Assembly: GCA_015179045.1 (NCBI GenBank)
Contig: WHUZ01000065.1
Location: forward strand, 296,677-360,676
DNA from: Kalaharituber pfeilii
Lineage: Eukaryota; Ascomycota; Pezizomycetes; Pezizales; Pezizaceae
Length of the DNA: 64,000 nt
Reading direction: 5' to 3'
The notes below the pieces were generated by a model. The model did no database searches. It saw only the letters and a program-made list of their open reading frames with translations, and was not told where the DNA came from. Below, one piece after another: positions 33,441 to 45,364 of this stretch. The position numbers and the translations under genes were made by a program. Within the stretch, counting starts at the first letter, position 1. Each line of letters opens with the position of its first letter.

Positions 33441-33663
33441 TTTTTCAAACAGTGGATGTGTGGACACGCGAGTGTGTTTGTGTGAGTTTGAGAGGGTGAA
33501 TTGTAGGTAGAATGAGAAAATTCAAATTCTGAGTGGCCCGGGCCAGTCACGAACCAGCGTTCCATTGAGTAGTCCGGGCTAGTGGCCACTGGTCCGGGCC
33601 AGTGGTGAGTGGTCCGGGCCAGTGGCCACTGGAACGTTTGTTACGAATGGCCCGGCACATTTA

Positions 33664-34683
33664 TACTCAAACTAGCGCAACAGCAGATTTGCCTTTGTAA
33701 GAATATAACTTCTCACCTTCGGTAAATGAGCAAAACCTCATAGGGTCAAAATTCAACTTTCCTCGCAGGACTAAAATGCAACTTTGCTCACAGGGCTAAA
33801 ATTCAACTTTCCTCACAGGACTAAAATTCAAGTTGCCAAAAATGGAACGGAGGCTGAAGGCTGAAGGAGCGAGAATATAAAAAGGGGTCGTATCGCGCCA
33901 GAAAAGGTAGATAGTAGTAGAAAGTAACAGAGCTCCCGAAGCTAATTGAGCGAGCACAATAAACTCTCTTCTCTCTCCATAGAAACATTAGAGCCTTCAG
34001 TACGCTTGTCCGGATTTAAAATATAGCATGGTGGAAACTGTGCAAAGGGCAATACTACACGAGAGACGAGACAGGAGCATTCGGAGTATTCAAAAGCTGA
34101 ACTTCTACGGGGCCATAGGAAGCTTGGAAAAAAAAAATTTCTTTCGCAATCAGAAATATACTGCATGCTTTCTATTTTCAAGGAAATCTAGGAAAGAGGG
34201 ACTACGTACTAGTTTTTTCACTTCACGGCCTAGAAATTCATTGCTTCGGCTCCATATTGTTCGGCGCATATGTGCATAATTGCATGTGAAGGGCTTCATC
34301 CCTGAGTATGTAACCCCTTCTGGCACTGGCCGTGATTCAATATTTCCCCACCTAAAAAATGCCTCGGATTGGTCAACGTCAGATCACCATCGAAGGGTTC
34401 GCCAGGGCGTGGGGGGGTAGGGTCAGTGAGATACCTGCTGAGGCTTTTGAGTGTCCAAACCTACCTTAGTCATCACCGATTGGCATGCATCACGCCTTAC
34501 ACACACAAAGGCTAGTTCCGAGAATGTTGGATCTAGCACAGCCGCCTTAGACCACAACAGACTTACAGCCCAGCTTTGAATATGATATCCTTATTCTGCC
34601 CTGTGCAGCGATAGCATCCGAAGAACAGGCCTTGAGATTCCGTGTTGGACGTCCTAAAGTAGCTAGCGACATATGTACACTGC
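33664..34683. other. Intergenic with 32 bp tandem repeat at 33736-33838
   Basis: Three copies of CTCACAGGGCTAAAATTCAA-type sequence. Downstream, GAATATAAAAAGG (about 33874) followed by AATAAACTCTCTTCTCTC looks like LTR or promoter sequence, but no paired LTR is found. No gene supported. Confidence 0.5.
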
Positions 34684-35342
34684 ATGACTTTCACTAGCCC
34701 AGATTCCCAGATTCCTACACCAGCCACTGCCAAGGACGTCGCAGATTTTTCAGAACCCCTTCCAGATTCCCAGATTCCCAGATTCTGGCAGACCACACCC
34801 CCCCTCTGCCAGACGGTTTTCCAGATTCTCAGACCTATCCACTAAACTCGATTCAGCAAAATGCAACCCATACTCCATAATGGTCATGATGATGATGAAG
34901 ATATCTATATCGCAGTCGGCTTAATAATAGCGCTCTATGGCCTGCAATTACAGCGAAATCGCTTCTACCTGACACGCGTGTGTTTACCACTGCCAACATC
35001 CTCAGCTTGGAGTTCTCTATATTACAGTCGCAATGTTAAAGGGTTCATTGTACTATGGGAATAAGTCCAATTACATTTAATAAAATTTTATCAACTGGAT
35101 CAGTAGGTAGATAGTGTTCAGCGGGTGGACGGTGTTCAGCGGGGTAGACAGCGAGCGCAGGTGTTGGGAGAGTAGAGGGTGTTCTGCAGCACTCGTTAGC
35201 TTTAGGAATCTGGGAATCTGGGAATTTGGGGGGTTCCTAGTGAAAACGGGGTTTTGCCCAGAATTATCCTAGACGTGCAAATGTGGCGAAAATCTGAGTC
35301 TGGGAATCTAGGAATCTGGGAATCTGGGCTAGTGAAAGTCAT
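34684..35342 (+). mobile_element. Harbinger-like TIR remnant with CAGATTCC-repeat termini
   Basis: Inverted ends ATGACTTTCACTAGCCCAGA (34684) and its mirror at 35342. Both merge into runs of the 8-mer CAGATTCC/GGAATCTG. The inside encodes a decayed transposase N-terminus. Flanking duplication is ambiguous (possibly AT). Confidence 0.62.
34861..35100 (+). pseudogene. DDE_4/Harbinger-like transposase N-terminal fragment
   Basis: ATG 34861 opens a 67-residue frame with LQLQRNRFYLTRV and SSAWSSLYYSRNVKGFIV. This resembles the region before the catalytic core of fungal Harbinger-type transposases, where an SRND-F-MG motif is usual. A +1 shift at about 35055 continues MGISPITFNKIL before a stop. 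The catalytic domain is deleted. The family call rests on pattern memory only. Confidence 0.5.
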
Positions 35343-35658
35343 CCACTATGTAGATGTTCTCGATCGATTACAGCACTGGGGCAGTGTCCATTGCGAGGTA
35401 CCAATCATCCTCGAGGATTGTAGCATTCTGCCTTGCAAACGTTTCAGCCAGTCTCGGAATATTAGTGCGGCTGGCCGATCACCAGCAATCAGCCTTAGCA
35501 CTTCCCGAACGTGCACTATTAAGCTGGCTCGTGCAAACCTCAAGTAACAAAACAACGGCGATACTACTTCATACCATCTTCCCAACCTTCATATCCTTCT
35601 ACATATAGTGTCCTCATTGGTTTATTTTATATATTACTTAGAATTCCAGCTCATATCG
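35343..35658. promoter_or_regulatory. Upstream region of the NLR gene
   Basis: About 300 bp between the Harbinger-like remnant and the NLR start codon. Short AT-rich stretches (TTTTATATATTACTTAG at about 35624-35640) precede the ATG, but no firm TATA box can be singled out. Confidence 0.35.
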
Positions 35659-38600
35659 ATGGATCCCTTCACGATCGCCACCGGAATTACCGGTTTTTTG
35701 TCTCTCGTAGTCGAGATTGGAAAGATGCTAACAGAATACACTACCCAAGTGAAATCTTCCGTTCAGGATGCTCACACCTTGTTAACTGAGATTACCGCTT
35801 TGAGCCATGTCCTTGAGCAGCTTGTCAAATTTTTGAGGAAGGAAGATATTAAGGTAAATTTTCAGGAGACTTCCGCCCTGTGCTGTGTCATCAGGATCTG
35901 TGAGGGCAAAATCAAGACGCTGCACTCAACCCTTTTGAAGGTCAAAAGCTCCGGTGGGCTCAAAGACCGATTCCGATGGCCTTTCCATAAGCAAGACTGC
36001 ATTGACGCAGCCTCCAGCTTACATCACTGTACGCAGATAATTGAATTTTCGCTCACTATTGAGAATTGGTAGTTTCACCGTGACACATCTACCTTTGCTC
36101 TGAGATTTATAACTGACATGAATACTATAGCAAACTACTCTCGAGAACCTCGCAAGAAGTGAAGACTACTCTAACAGACCAGAGAAAGCAAATTGACTCC
36201 ATTTTGACATTGTTCAAAGATGTATCAGCCGAGATGGTGAAAATGAGAGCTACCCTAGATGAAGTTCTGGGTTTCGTATCAGAACTTGATAAATTGGATA
36301 TAGCAGTGCAGGAAATTAAGAGTGGGGTCCAGAGTTTACAGCAGAATATCGATGGTACAAACTTCATCGCTTTCTTTCTTATGTCCGCTTGAGTTGCAAG
36401 CCTGCTGACTTTGGCTTCTCATCAGCTGAGTATACGGAGAAGCTTCTTACTTGGTTATCCTCGCTTGAACCACAAAAACGACATCAGGATGTCAAGGCTA
36501 CTCGGGTAGCAAATACAGGAAATTGGATTCTTCAGAGAGACAAGTTTCAGTCTTGGGTAAAGGGTGAAATTCAGGTTCTAGGCTGCTATGGTGAGCCAGG
36601 GGCCGGAAAGACTGTGTTGGCGTAAGTGTTTCTAGTACCATTACTACCTACAACATTTAGAGCTAAAATGTATATAAGTTCAATTGTCATCGATCATGTA
36701 TCGTCAATTGCAAATCGACCCGAAACAAGCATCATATTCCTATACTGCGACTATAGAGACCAAAAGGAACAGTGTCTGATACATATTCTTGGTAGTTTTG
36801 TCAAGCAGTTAGTCTGGCAATTCATATCAAGAGGGACTCGGTTGCCGGAATCAGTTCACGATTCTTTCAAAGCTGCTCTGGATTCGAGAGCAAGACTTGA
36901 GCTTGATAAAGCAAAAACGATGCTTAAACATCTTCTACAGGAGCTTGATGATGCCTTCATTTTAGTTGACGCATTCGACGAACTGCAGGATCAAACACGA
37001 ATAGATTTCCTCAATGAGGTTTATGAAATATTGCACCTGCAGACCCCCAGTTCCAAAAGCAAATCAAGGAACAGTCCGAATCCGGTTCACTTATTTTTCA
37101 CGGCGCGGCCTCATATTCAAGACCAGGTCAACCGTCACCTCGGCTTTGAAGTACAGACATTAACAATTATAGCCCATGATGATGATATTCAGAAATATTG
37201 TGCACACCGTATTGGCAACGATCCTCACCAAGATGCTATGAATAGCACACTCAAGAGAGAAATGTTGGAGACACTGCCGAAAAAATCAGAGGGAATGTAT
37301 GCTCTGCCAAATCAAATGACGTATGTACAACATGATGGCTGATATTTAGTACCTAGGTTCCTACTTCCAGCATTACACATCGACATGATTCTAGACAAAT
37401 TGACAGTGTCCAAGCGACGATCTGCCCTTCGTAGCTTGCCTCCAGGCCTTTATACAGCCTATGATAGAACCATGGCTAGGATTCAAGAGTCAGAAAGCCG
37501 TGGTGAGCTGGGCATGAAGGCACTCATGTGGGCCTACCTGGCTGAGCGACCATTAAAGGTTATAGAGCTTCGCCACGCTCTGTCAGTTGATGATGGAGCT
37601 GAGGCTCTGGATGGCGAGAACATTCCCTCCGAAAACACAATGCTGGAATGTTGTTGTGGATTGCTCATAGTAGATGAGGAGACATCAACTGTTCGCCTGG
37701 TACACTATACACTTGAGGAGTATTTCAAGTCATGCCACGAGCAATACTTTCCAGCTGGGCATAGCATTGTTGCACGGACCTGCCTTATCTATCTGAACTT
37801 CACCACCTCAAGAGCTGTTTCAGCGCAAGATCTCATTTTACTCAATTACGCAGCTTGTCAATGGGGCCATCATGCGCGAAAGCAATGTGATGAATCTACT
37901 CATGCTCTTGCCATTACCCTGCTTCAGCAAGGCGATCCCTTTCAAGCCATCCACAAAGTGTATTCTAACGTTCATGAGAATTTCTGCGTATTGCCAAGCC
38001 TCCACCTAGTTGCTGAGTTCGGAGTTGAAAGCATCTTTCAAACGTTACTACAAACTTCAGACCCAAATGGCGTTTGCTTTCAGGGCGGCACAGCGTTGAT
38101 GTACGCTGCTCACGCGGGCCATGAAGCTGTAGTCCGCTTGTTGCTGGAGCGGGCAGATTTGAATGTTAATGCACGGAATCTCGTTGGTAAAACATCGCTC
38201 TACCTAGCAGCTGAGAGAGGCAATGAGCCTGTAGTTCGATTGCTGCTAGAGCGAGCAGATGTGGATGTCAATTTGCAGAGTCGATGGGATGTATCACCAC
38301 TTCTCGCAGCCGTTCGCAGAGGCCATCAGTCTATGGTCCGCTTGCTGCTGGAGCGGGTAGATGTGGATGTTAATGCACAGAATCGCGATGGTAAAACATC
38401 GCTCTTCCTAGCAGCTGAGAGAGGAAATGAGCCTGTAGTCCGCTTGCTGCTGGAGCGAGCAGAGGTGGATGTCAATTTGCAGAGTCGATGGGATGTATCA
38501 CCACTTCTCGCAGCCGTTCACAGAGGCCATGAGTCTATGGTGCGCTTGCTGCTGGAGCTAGCAGATGTGGATGTCAATTTGCAGGGCCCATGCAATCGCT

Positions 38601-39466
38601 CGCTACTTCTCGCAGCCGCTGAGAAAGGTCATGAGGCTGTGGTTCGCTTGCTGCTGGAGCAAGCAGATGTGGATGTCAATTTGCAGAATCGATGGGGTGA
38701 CTCACCACTTCTCGCAGCCACTAAGAAAGGCCGCGAGGCTGTAATCCGCTTGCTGCTGGAGCGGGTAGATGTGGATGTTAATGTACAGAACTTCGATGGT
38801 AAAACATCGCTCCTCCTAGCGGCTGGGAGAGGCAATGAGCCTGTAGTCCGCTTGCTGCTGGAGCGAGCAGAGGTGGATGTCAATTTGCAGAGTCGATGGG
38901 ATGTATCACCACTTCTCGCAGCCGTTCACAGAGGCCATGAGTCTATGGTCCACTTGCTGCTGCAGCAAGCAGATGTGGATGTCAATATACAGAGCAACCA
39001 TGGTAAAACATCACTCCTCCTAGCAGCAGAGAGAGGTCATGAGACTATAGTCCGCTTGTTGCTGGAGCGAGCGGATATGGACGTCAATATGCAGGATGAA
39101 TGGGGTCAATCGCCACTTCTCGCAGCTACTGAGGATGGCCATGACGCTGTAATCCGATTGCTACTGGAGCAAGCGGATATCGATGTCAATTTGCAGAATT
39201 GCTGGGGTCACTCAGCACTTGTCCTAGCAGCCGAGGGCGGCCATGAGGCTGTAGTCCGCTTGTTGCTGGAGCGAGCAGACGTGGATATCAACTTGGCCGA
39301 TCTCAATGGCAGAACACCGCTCACATGGGCTTCCAAAAGACGCCACAAAGCCATAGCTCAGTTGCTACTTGATCGAGCTGAGCAGTCAAACGTTCAGACG
39401 AGGATTTCACTCCGTCCACAGATACTCAGTCCAAAGAGAAAGTTCAGCGCAATTGAGGATGACTAA
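35659..39466 (+). CDS. NACHT-ankyrin NLR-like protein (five exons, 1185 aa)
   Basis: Fungal STAND/NLR receptor-type protein, a class linked to non-self recognition and heterokaryon incompatibility. Exons 35659-36068, 36131-36354, 36426-36621, 36679-37296 and 37357-39466 total 3558 nt. The N-terminal ~120 residues (MDPFTIATGITGFLSLVVEI) resemble the HeLo-like/fungal STAND N-terminal domain. Next come a coiled linker, Walker A GEPGAGKT (about 267-274), Walker B FILVDAFDEL (about 370-379) and the post-NACHT helices (FLLPALHIDMILDKL, LPPGLYTAYDRTMARI). Thirteen ankyrin repeats of 34 residues (about 716-1158) follow, then a short basic tail PKRKF. Using the donor at 37297 and the acceptor at 37356 restores the family motif GMFLL. 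The protein appears complete. Several ankyrin repeats are almost identical, a sign of recent turnover. Confidence 0.93.
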
Positions 39467-42400
39467 GGGCTCTGTTGCAGGTTTACAACTAATTTCCGGA
39501 CGCCGTTGCTGCTAAGTTATAGTATTGCTATAAATACCTATTCGTGTCTCACATACGTGTGCGTTAGCATTAGGAGATTAGCTTATCTTATGAACTTCTG
39601 TGTTTCCCTACTACGTTATAGTTTAGAGATCATTTCGAGAACAGAGGATTTCATGTCTCTAGTACGTATACCAGGTAGCGTTGACGGAACTAACCACTTT
39701 GTTTTTGAGTTTACTTCATTATAATCCCCCTGGGCGAGGGAGGGTGTGTGGGCAATTTTCTTCTCTTTTGTGTTTAAGTTAAGAATGGGAGATGGCTGAC
39801 TTAGCGTCCACTCTTTTTTTTTTCATGAATTAAAAAAAGCGGCAACTACGTTGTCCACAAATTACCTTTCTTCGACCAGAGAATGTCACTACACATAAGA
39901 TGCACTCGAAGTTCAGAAGTCGGTGTAGTTTGGTTTATTCTGTGGGCACGGGTGCTGGTTTGAATGAAGCGGCGGATCTGCGTGTACGTGCACGTAGGAG
40001 CTAGAGAACAAAGGAGTGCACTGTGGCGGTGTACACGTACGCTGTTACTGGAGGGGGGGGGCGTTGCGATTACTGGAGGGGGAAGTTGCGAGGAGCATAG
40101 TTGATGCCGGAAGTGGGCTGTTGCTGAAAAGGGGGGGAGGGGTTGTATCCTGTATACCCTGTATATAAGTGAGAAGGGGTGGACGGAGGTTCTGCTCCGA
40201 TCAACCTACACAGGCAATACAGAAGTTCTCTCTTGTTGAAAAAATTCCTTCACAGCACATTGAGGTAGAGAACTGGAACTAGTAAAGCCCGCCATAGACC
40301 TAAAACGGAAAATTAGCGGTAGTACCCCAAAACGGAAACATAGTGTAGGAAGGGCCGAAGGATACACAAAGGGACCTGTACCTGTAAATTCCGAAGATGT
40401 AGATAGATAGACCAGAGCATTCGAATTTACGAGCATTGCAAATAATCTCTCTTCTCTCATACTAGCTAACAGGAACAAGGGGAGTGTTTAATTTGTATGC
40501 TCTTGGCTAAATTGCATGGATGTAATTGCTAGGCAGCAGTAGAAATTATTTTCCTTAATTAAGCGAACGAGCGAGATATCGATTATCGATATAGGCGTGT
40601 GTAAACAATGCCCTAATCCCCGATGCGCCTGTGCAGTAGGTTGCATATAGATTTCTTGAAGGGAACACCATCATATCTCAACTTTTCCTCTTCCATCTGA
40701 AGAATCCGAAATGTAGTTCAATTCACGATGTGCGTACATTGTATTATTAATATGCGATTCCTATATTCCCCTCTTCTTTGCAGTTATCTCATATATCACT
40801 ACTATAAAGTATACTTCTGTACTTCGTACGACGTCGCTCCGCGATCGCGCAGAAGGAGTCGATGCTGTCCCCAGAGATCATGCGGGATTCCCAACACTGC
40901 AGTCATAAGTACAAGTTCACCTAACCAATGTAAATATCCCCCGCATTTACCATGCGCCAGCACCATATACCTACTCTACGCAATCCCTCGCTCGCTTCGC
41001 AACCGGTGAGCCGAATCTACACGCCGCTCTACGATGTACACCAACGCAATCGCAATGTGACACTCCCGGCATCGCCAATCCGAAAGCTTAAATTGTGTAG
41101 AATTTTTCGGCGACTTTTATATATTAGGTGAGTTAAATAATTAGGCGGAAAGGTGTAACCTAACGTAACGTACATTTGTGCGGGCAGGTTTTATTTATGT
41201 TACGCAAGTATCATCATATGATGATTTTAAAGTGAATGGACAGGCATATTGGGAGACAAATTCGATATTCACGTCCGATTACTTACTGATAAGTCCAAGA
41301 AGTACGAAGCAGTAAACAACTGGAACATATATGCTAAGGATAGCGGATGAATTTGTGCTTTTATTCGATTAACCTTTGGGCTGTATCTATAATAAGTAAT
41401 CTCTTAAAGAACATGAATATTCTTGTTGGGTGCCACCCAAGAGTCGACGTCACAAATTCAGGCCAAAAGCTACGATTGTATCACACAGACAGTACCTCCC
41501 GCAAACCCAATTTACTCTTCGTTTCCCCCACTCAAGAAAATTACCTTGCTGATCCTCGATATCTCAAGCATATAATATGCACAAGTACAAGTACACCCCC
41601 ATGTAGGTACATTACTTTACCAATTTAGCCGCTAACGTCGAACAAAAGTACACAACTACATACTTTACGTGCAATGTCAAGTAATATACCGCATTCATAA
41701 AGTGGACCAATGTTGCTGCAATCGATAATGTTAGCTTGAATTGACAGTTTGGTAAACAAGGTCTACTTCATTGCCTGGCAATTCATCCATCCACGAAATG
41801 GTAAGTTAAACTAAACGGGGACATTTGATACCTGGTGCGCAAGTTCGCTAGTACACATCAGATCATAAGGACTTAACTTATACAACTATAAATACATACA
41901 ACCAATCTATGGAAATTTCTAGATTTTTTTGACTGTTCTGTTTAATAAAGAAGCATACAACATAGTAGTTGCGGAGGGCTGCATTATCGATGTACACGCC
42001 TCATTGTTTTCCATTCCTCCTGATCATGTGATGAGTGACAGGGGTGCTAGATGAGAATATAAACTACATTTGCCAATTTAGTCGCGGCGTCAAATCGAAA
42101 TGCACAAGCACATGTATCTGTACTATTACTTTCATATGCGGACGTCAGTTTCGAATATTGATAAAAGGACCGAAGTTGCCGCAATCAATAACGTTGACTT
42201 TCGATGGGTAACCAAGGTCTGCGCTGCCAGGCATCCATTGCTCCAAGTTACTTGCAAAATATACTGGGGAAGTTTAACCTAACGGGGACATTTGGTACCT
42301 AGATAGGCACCCAAGTTTGTTACCTAGTACATATCAAACGGAAAGTAGTTAGTTTAATAAACTATTAATACATACGTCCAATCTCCGGGCCTTCAGATTC

Positions 42401-42589
42401 GTAGATTCTCTGACTTCTGGGAACTAACACAGGAGCCTACAGCATATATCTGCGAGGGTTTCGATATCGATATACGCACCGCGTTTTTTTCCTTTCCTTG
42501 TGATCAAGAAATCCCACGGAATCTATCGTATAAACTAGGAAACCGCCATACATCGTTCCTGCTCACAACCTATTATACCAACTTCCAAC
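39467..42589. other. Intergenic with degenerate ~460 bp duplication
   Basis: No gene supported. 41618-42030 and about 42070-42510 are diverged tandem copies. Both contain CCAATTTAG, an AATCGATAATGTTAGC-type segment, AACGGGGACATTTG and TAATACATACGTCCAATC-type sequence. G-rich runs occur at 40053 and 40128. The last ~60 bp include GTATAAACT (about 42528), a likely TATA region for the next gene. Confidence 0.5.
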
Positions 42590-43050
42590 ATGAAACTCAC
42601 TATCCCCCTCCTCGCCACTCTCTCTAATACCCTCTCCGCTGCCATCGAGAACCTCGTAAACCGTGTGCCTGAATCAAAGTCCCCCTACTCTCCTCCAATC
42701 CTTTAACCAATCATGTAAACCTCCCTCTAATATATAGCCCCGCCAAGTCACTACCACCGCCTCCACCGTATCCTTCACCATGCCCTCCGCCTGCACGCCC
42801 CTCCCAACACCAAGCTGGTACCCTTGGTGGTACCAGTGCGGTGGCGTCGGCTGGGCTGGCGGAAACATCTGCAAGAGCATTTCCAGCTCCATCGATCTCG
42901 GTGTGACGAGATGCATTGAGTGTATAATGCTGAACCGTGAGCAGTGTTGTTTCCGACTAATCTTGTTTTTGTTGTTGCTTTTCGGGGCTTCGTTCAACTA
43001 ATATGATTTCGTACGACGCAGCATATGCGGGCTTCTGCACACACAAGTAG
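42590..43050 (+). CDS. Small secreted cysteine-rich protein (three exons, 97 aa)
   Basis: Exons 42590-42655, 42738-42936 and 43022-43050; both introns are GT..AG (82 and 85 nt) and the total is 294 nt. The N-terminus MKLTIPLLATLSNTLSA is a signal peptide. The mature part has six Cys, enough for three disulfides: SACTPL, YQCGGVGWAGGNIC, TRCIECI and GFC. WYQCGGVGWAGGNIC matches the first half of a CBM1 cellulose-binding module (W-x-Q-C-G-G-x-G-W), but the second half has different Cys spacing. It is therefore a CBM1-derived or CBM1-like protein, effector-sized. The gene is visible only after splicing. A TATA-like GTATAAACT lies ~55 bp upstream. Role unknown. Confidence 0.72.
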
Positions 43051-43328
43051 GGTATGTGCAGGCCACAGCGACGCCAACGACGCCAACTCCGACTCCGACT
43101 CCAACAGTGGCCCTGATAGAGGCCAGGTAGCTACCGGTTTGGACGGGTCATTTGGAGGATGATAGTAGTCATTTAGCAAAAGGACACGGGTCACGGAGAT
43201 AACGTTCGTGTTAATAGGGACTATCGACCAGAAAGGGTTCTGACGAAGAGGGATTACATAATTGACGGTACATGGATGCGTTTGTTTGGGGAGAGGAATA
43301 TGTAGAGATATACCTTAAAATAGGGTAC

Positions 43329-43635
43329 ATTTTTTTTTTTTTTTTTTTTTTTTTATATCAATACTCGCTTGCCGCCCCACGGGCTATGGCGAGGGTCTTA
43401 ATTAAAGAAAGTCAAAAAACTCCAAACCTAACTACCTCTCTAGCTACATGTATTGCACGCGGATCCTTCCATGTTGCGAGTGGCGCCCCGTATGATCTCC
43501 TACTCCCGTCCCCTTTCTGACTCATACCGGGCACATTTGTGCCATCGCCCGCTCAGTCTCACCTTCTCGACTTCCGCCTCTTTCTCCAGATAAATCACCA
43601 CCGAGCTTGTCTTTTTGCCCTCCTCCTCCAACAAA
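43329..43635 (-). mobile_element. ORF1-only retroelement (HAL1-like) with 12 bp duplication
   Basis: Exact target duplication AAAATAGGGTAC at 43317-43328 and 43636-43647. On the minus strand the ~307 bp insert reads in order: a LINE ORF1-like peptide (KKTSSVVIYLEKEAEVEKVR then LSGRWHKCARYESERGRE, stop), ~120 bp of untranslated sequence, a hairpin tail (CGCCATAGCCC..GGGGCGGC, AGCGAGTATTGATAT) and a poly(A) tail. The ORF1 similarity is to the gag-like first frame of fungal LINEs, by memory only. No reverse transcriptase is encoded. Confidence 0.75.
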
Positions 43636-43647
43636 AAAATAGGGTAC

Positions 43648-45261
43648 TTGCGGAGTCCATTGTTGACATGGAATGGAATGGGATACGTAGAACTGATGCA
43701 TTGAATGGCCGGGTATATATATGTAACCTGCACAGTTGTACTTACGCACGTACGTGGAAGCACAAATCTATGGTTTACTGTTACTGGTGCCGCTCCTGTT
43801 TTAACTAAATACAAACACATCAACTTAGCCTAATCATTTTGATACTAGCGGCCCCGGTGCCCGCTGCTCCTTCGAAACTTTAAATCGTGACCCAACGACT
43901 ATGACGTAAGCAAGTTTATGCCACGCTGTAAATGACACCAGTATCCTGCTCGCACGTGCATTCCACTTCTGTAGGGTGCACCTATTCGGGGGACTGGCCA
44001 GAGACGACCCCACGCAGAACTGGCGGCGTATATATTGATGCGCCACACCTGGGGGGGTTCTAGCAGAATAGAATACATTGATTAGCTAAAGGTGCCAACA
44101 TACGGGTGGTGCTATTGTGTGCATCGAATCTTGTGCTATATTTTAAGATAGAACTATTAAGGGCATTAATCTAGACACATGTACGGGATTCCTTTCTATC
44201 CATTATATAAAGTTTACTTGTTTTCAATTTCTATTAATATATAGCAGTACTCCCTTACAACCATCTGCCATGCAAAGCTCCCCTTCGTACGGAAGATAAA
44301 TCGAAGCTAGAGCACTAAGTAATGCCAATCGAGCATAATTAAGTGGAACTGGTACGAACATCTGCTCCCTTCTCAGCATGCGATGCTCAATTACTACTTT
44401 ATAAAAATTTTTGCCAGGGCAACGTACGTCGGATATCATCCAACCCACATGAAAACACTCAACCTGCTATGCACGTCAATCCAGGATCACACATTCATCG
44501 TCAAGTTCTAAAGCCTTCCCGCAGTGCACTGGAGCAAAAGGAAGTTGCAGAGAAGTTCGTCGGTGGGTGAACACTTGCTCTCGACCCTCCTCACTAGTAT
44601 ATCTCTATCCTTTCAAGAAACAGCTAATCGACAATGTATTTATAAAATAAATTAAATATAAACTTATATCGAATTGCGATGCAGCCGAAGAGCATAATAA
44701 ACGTTCAAAAAAAGGGCTAGCGGCTTAAGACACAAAAACACAGAAACACAGAAACACCGACAGGGCCCACGTTTTTTCGTATAGCTTGCGGATGTTTTTC
44801 TTCAAAGAAGTGTGGAAAGACCCTTATAAAAGGCCCCTCTACCAGAAGCCATGGACTAAGTACATGCAATGTGATAATACAAAAAAAGTTGACTATCCGT
44901 TTGATCCGTCTTGCTTGATCTATGCTATAACAAGCATGATGGTCAAAGGATTAGCGGCTCAGCGAGTATTGATATAAAAAAAAAAAAAAAAAAAGAGACA
45001 GTAACTGAGATACAGAAACACGGATGCAGAAAAAAGGACAGGGTTCGCGGATGTTATAGTTTAACGTTTCGTTCGCTTCTATCTGCTGTCTATTCCGTTT
45101 GATGTATTTGCCCTATTTGATCCATCCAACATATCCGTCCTGTAATAATTTGGTGGGATTGGATACCTATGTGGTGGGAAGGAGGGCGAGAGCTGCAGGT
45201 GCAATTTACTCTTGTGATATATCTTTATTGCACGTGGATGGTCGCGATTGAACTGGATCCC
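43648..45261. other. Intergenic, no gene seen
   Basis: Two segments (44725-44775 and 44990-45055) share ACAGAAACAC..GACAGGG wording with 45590-45650, suggesting old dispersed repeats. An 18 A tract at about 44978 may be another retroinsertion tail. No gene model is supported. Confidence 0.4.
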
Positions 45262-45300
45262 TTTTTTTTTTTTTTTTATCACGTAACCCCGCTTGATGCC
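45262..45300 (-). mobile_element. Micro LINE-tail insertion
   Basis: A run of 16 T followed by ATCACGTAACCCCGCTTGATG is the reverse of the LINE tail motif AAGCGGGGTTACGTGAT plus poly(A). A target duplication could not be identified. Confidence 0.6.
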
Positions 45301-45364
45301 ACTCACTATGACCCGGCTGTGATATCAACAAGTCCGGTTTGAAAATAAAGCCCGTGTTGTCGGA

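Larger units (their letters stand above)
32378..33659 (+). mobile_element. Ginger-like TIR element (TGT..ACA ends, 4 bp duplication)
   Basis: Inverted repeats of ~90-115 bp begin TGTGCCGGGCCATTCGTAAC and contain AGTGGCCACTGG palindromes. TTTA flanks both sides (32374-32377 and 33660-33663). The left internal part encodes a piece of a retroviral-type integrase. Terminal TGT/ACA, a 4 bp duplication and an integrase-like protein together fit the Ginger group of DNA transposons. The middle has been replaced by a minisatellite, so the copy is dead. Confidence 0.72.

Noticed and set aside
33855..34320. Possible solo LTR (TATA-like GAATATAAAAAGG and AATAAACTCTCTTCTC)
   Set aside because: No TG..CA bounded copy, no partner LTR and no target duplication could be found. 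A similar CTCTCTTCTCTC stretch near 40445 is too short to pair with it.
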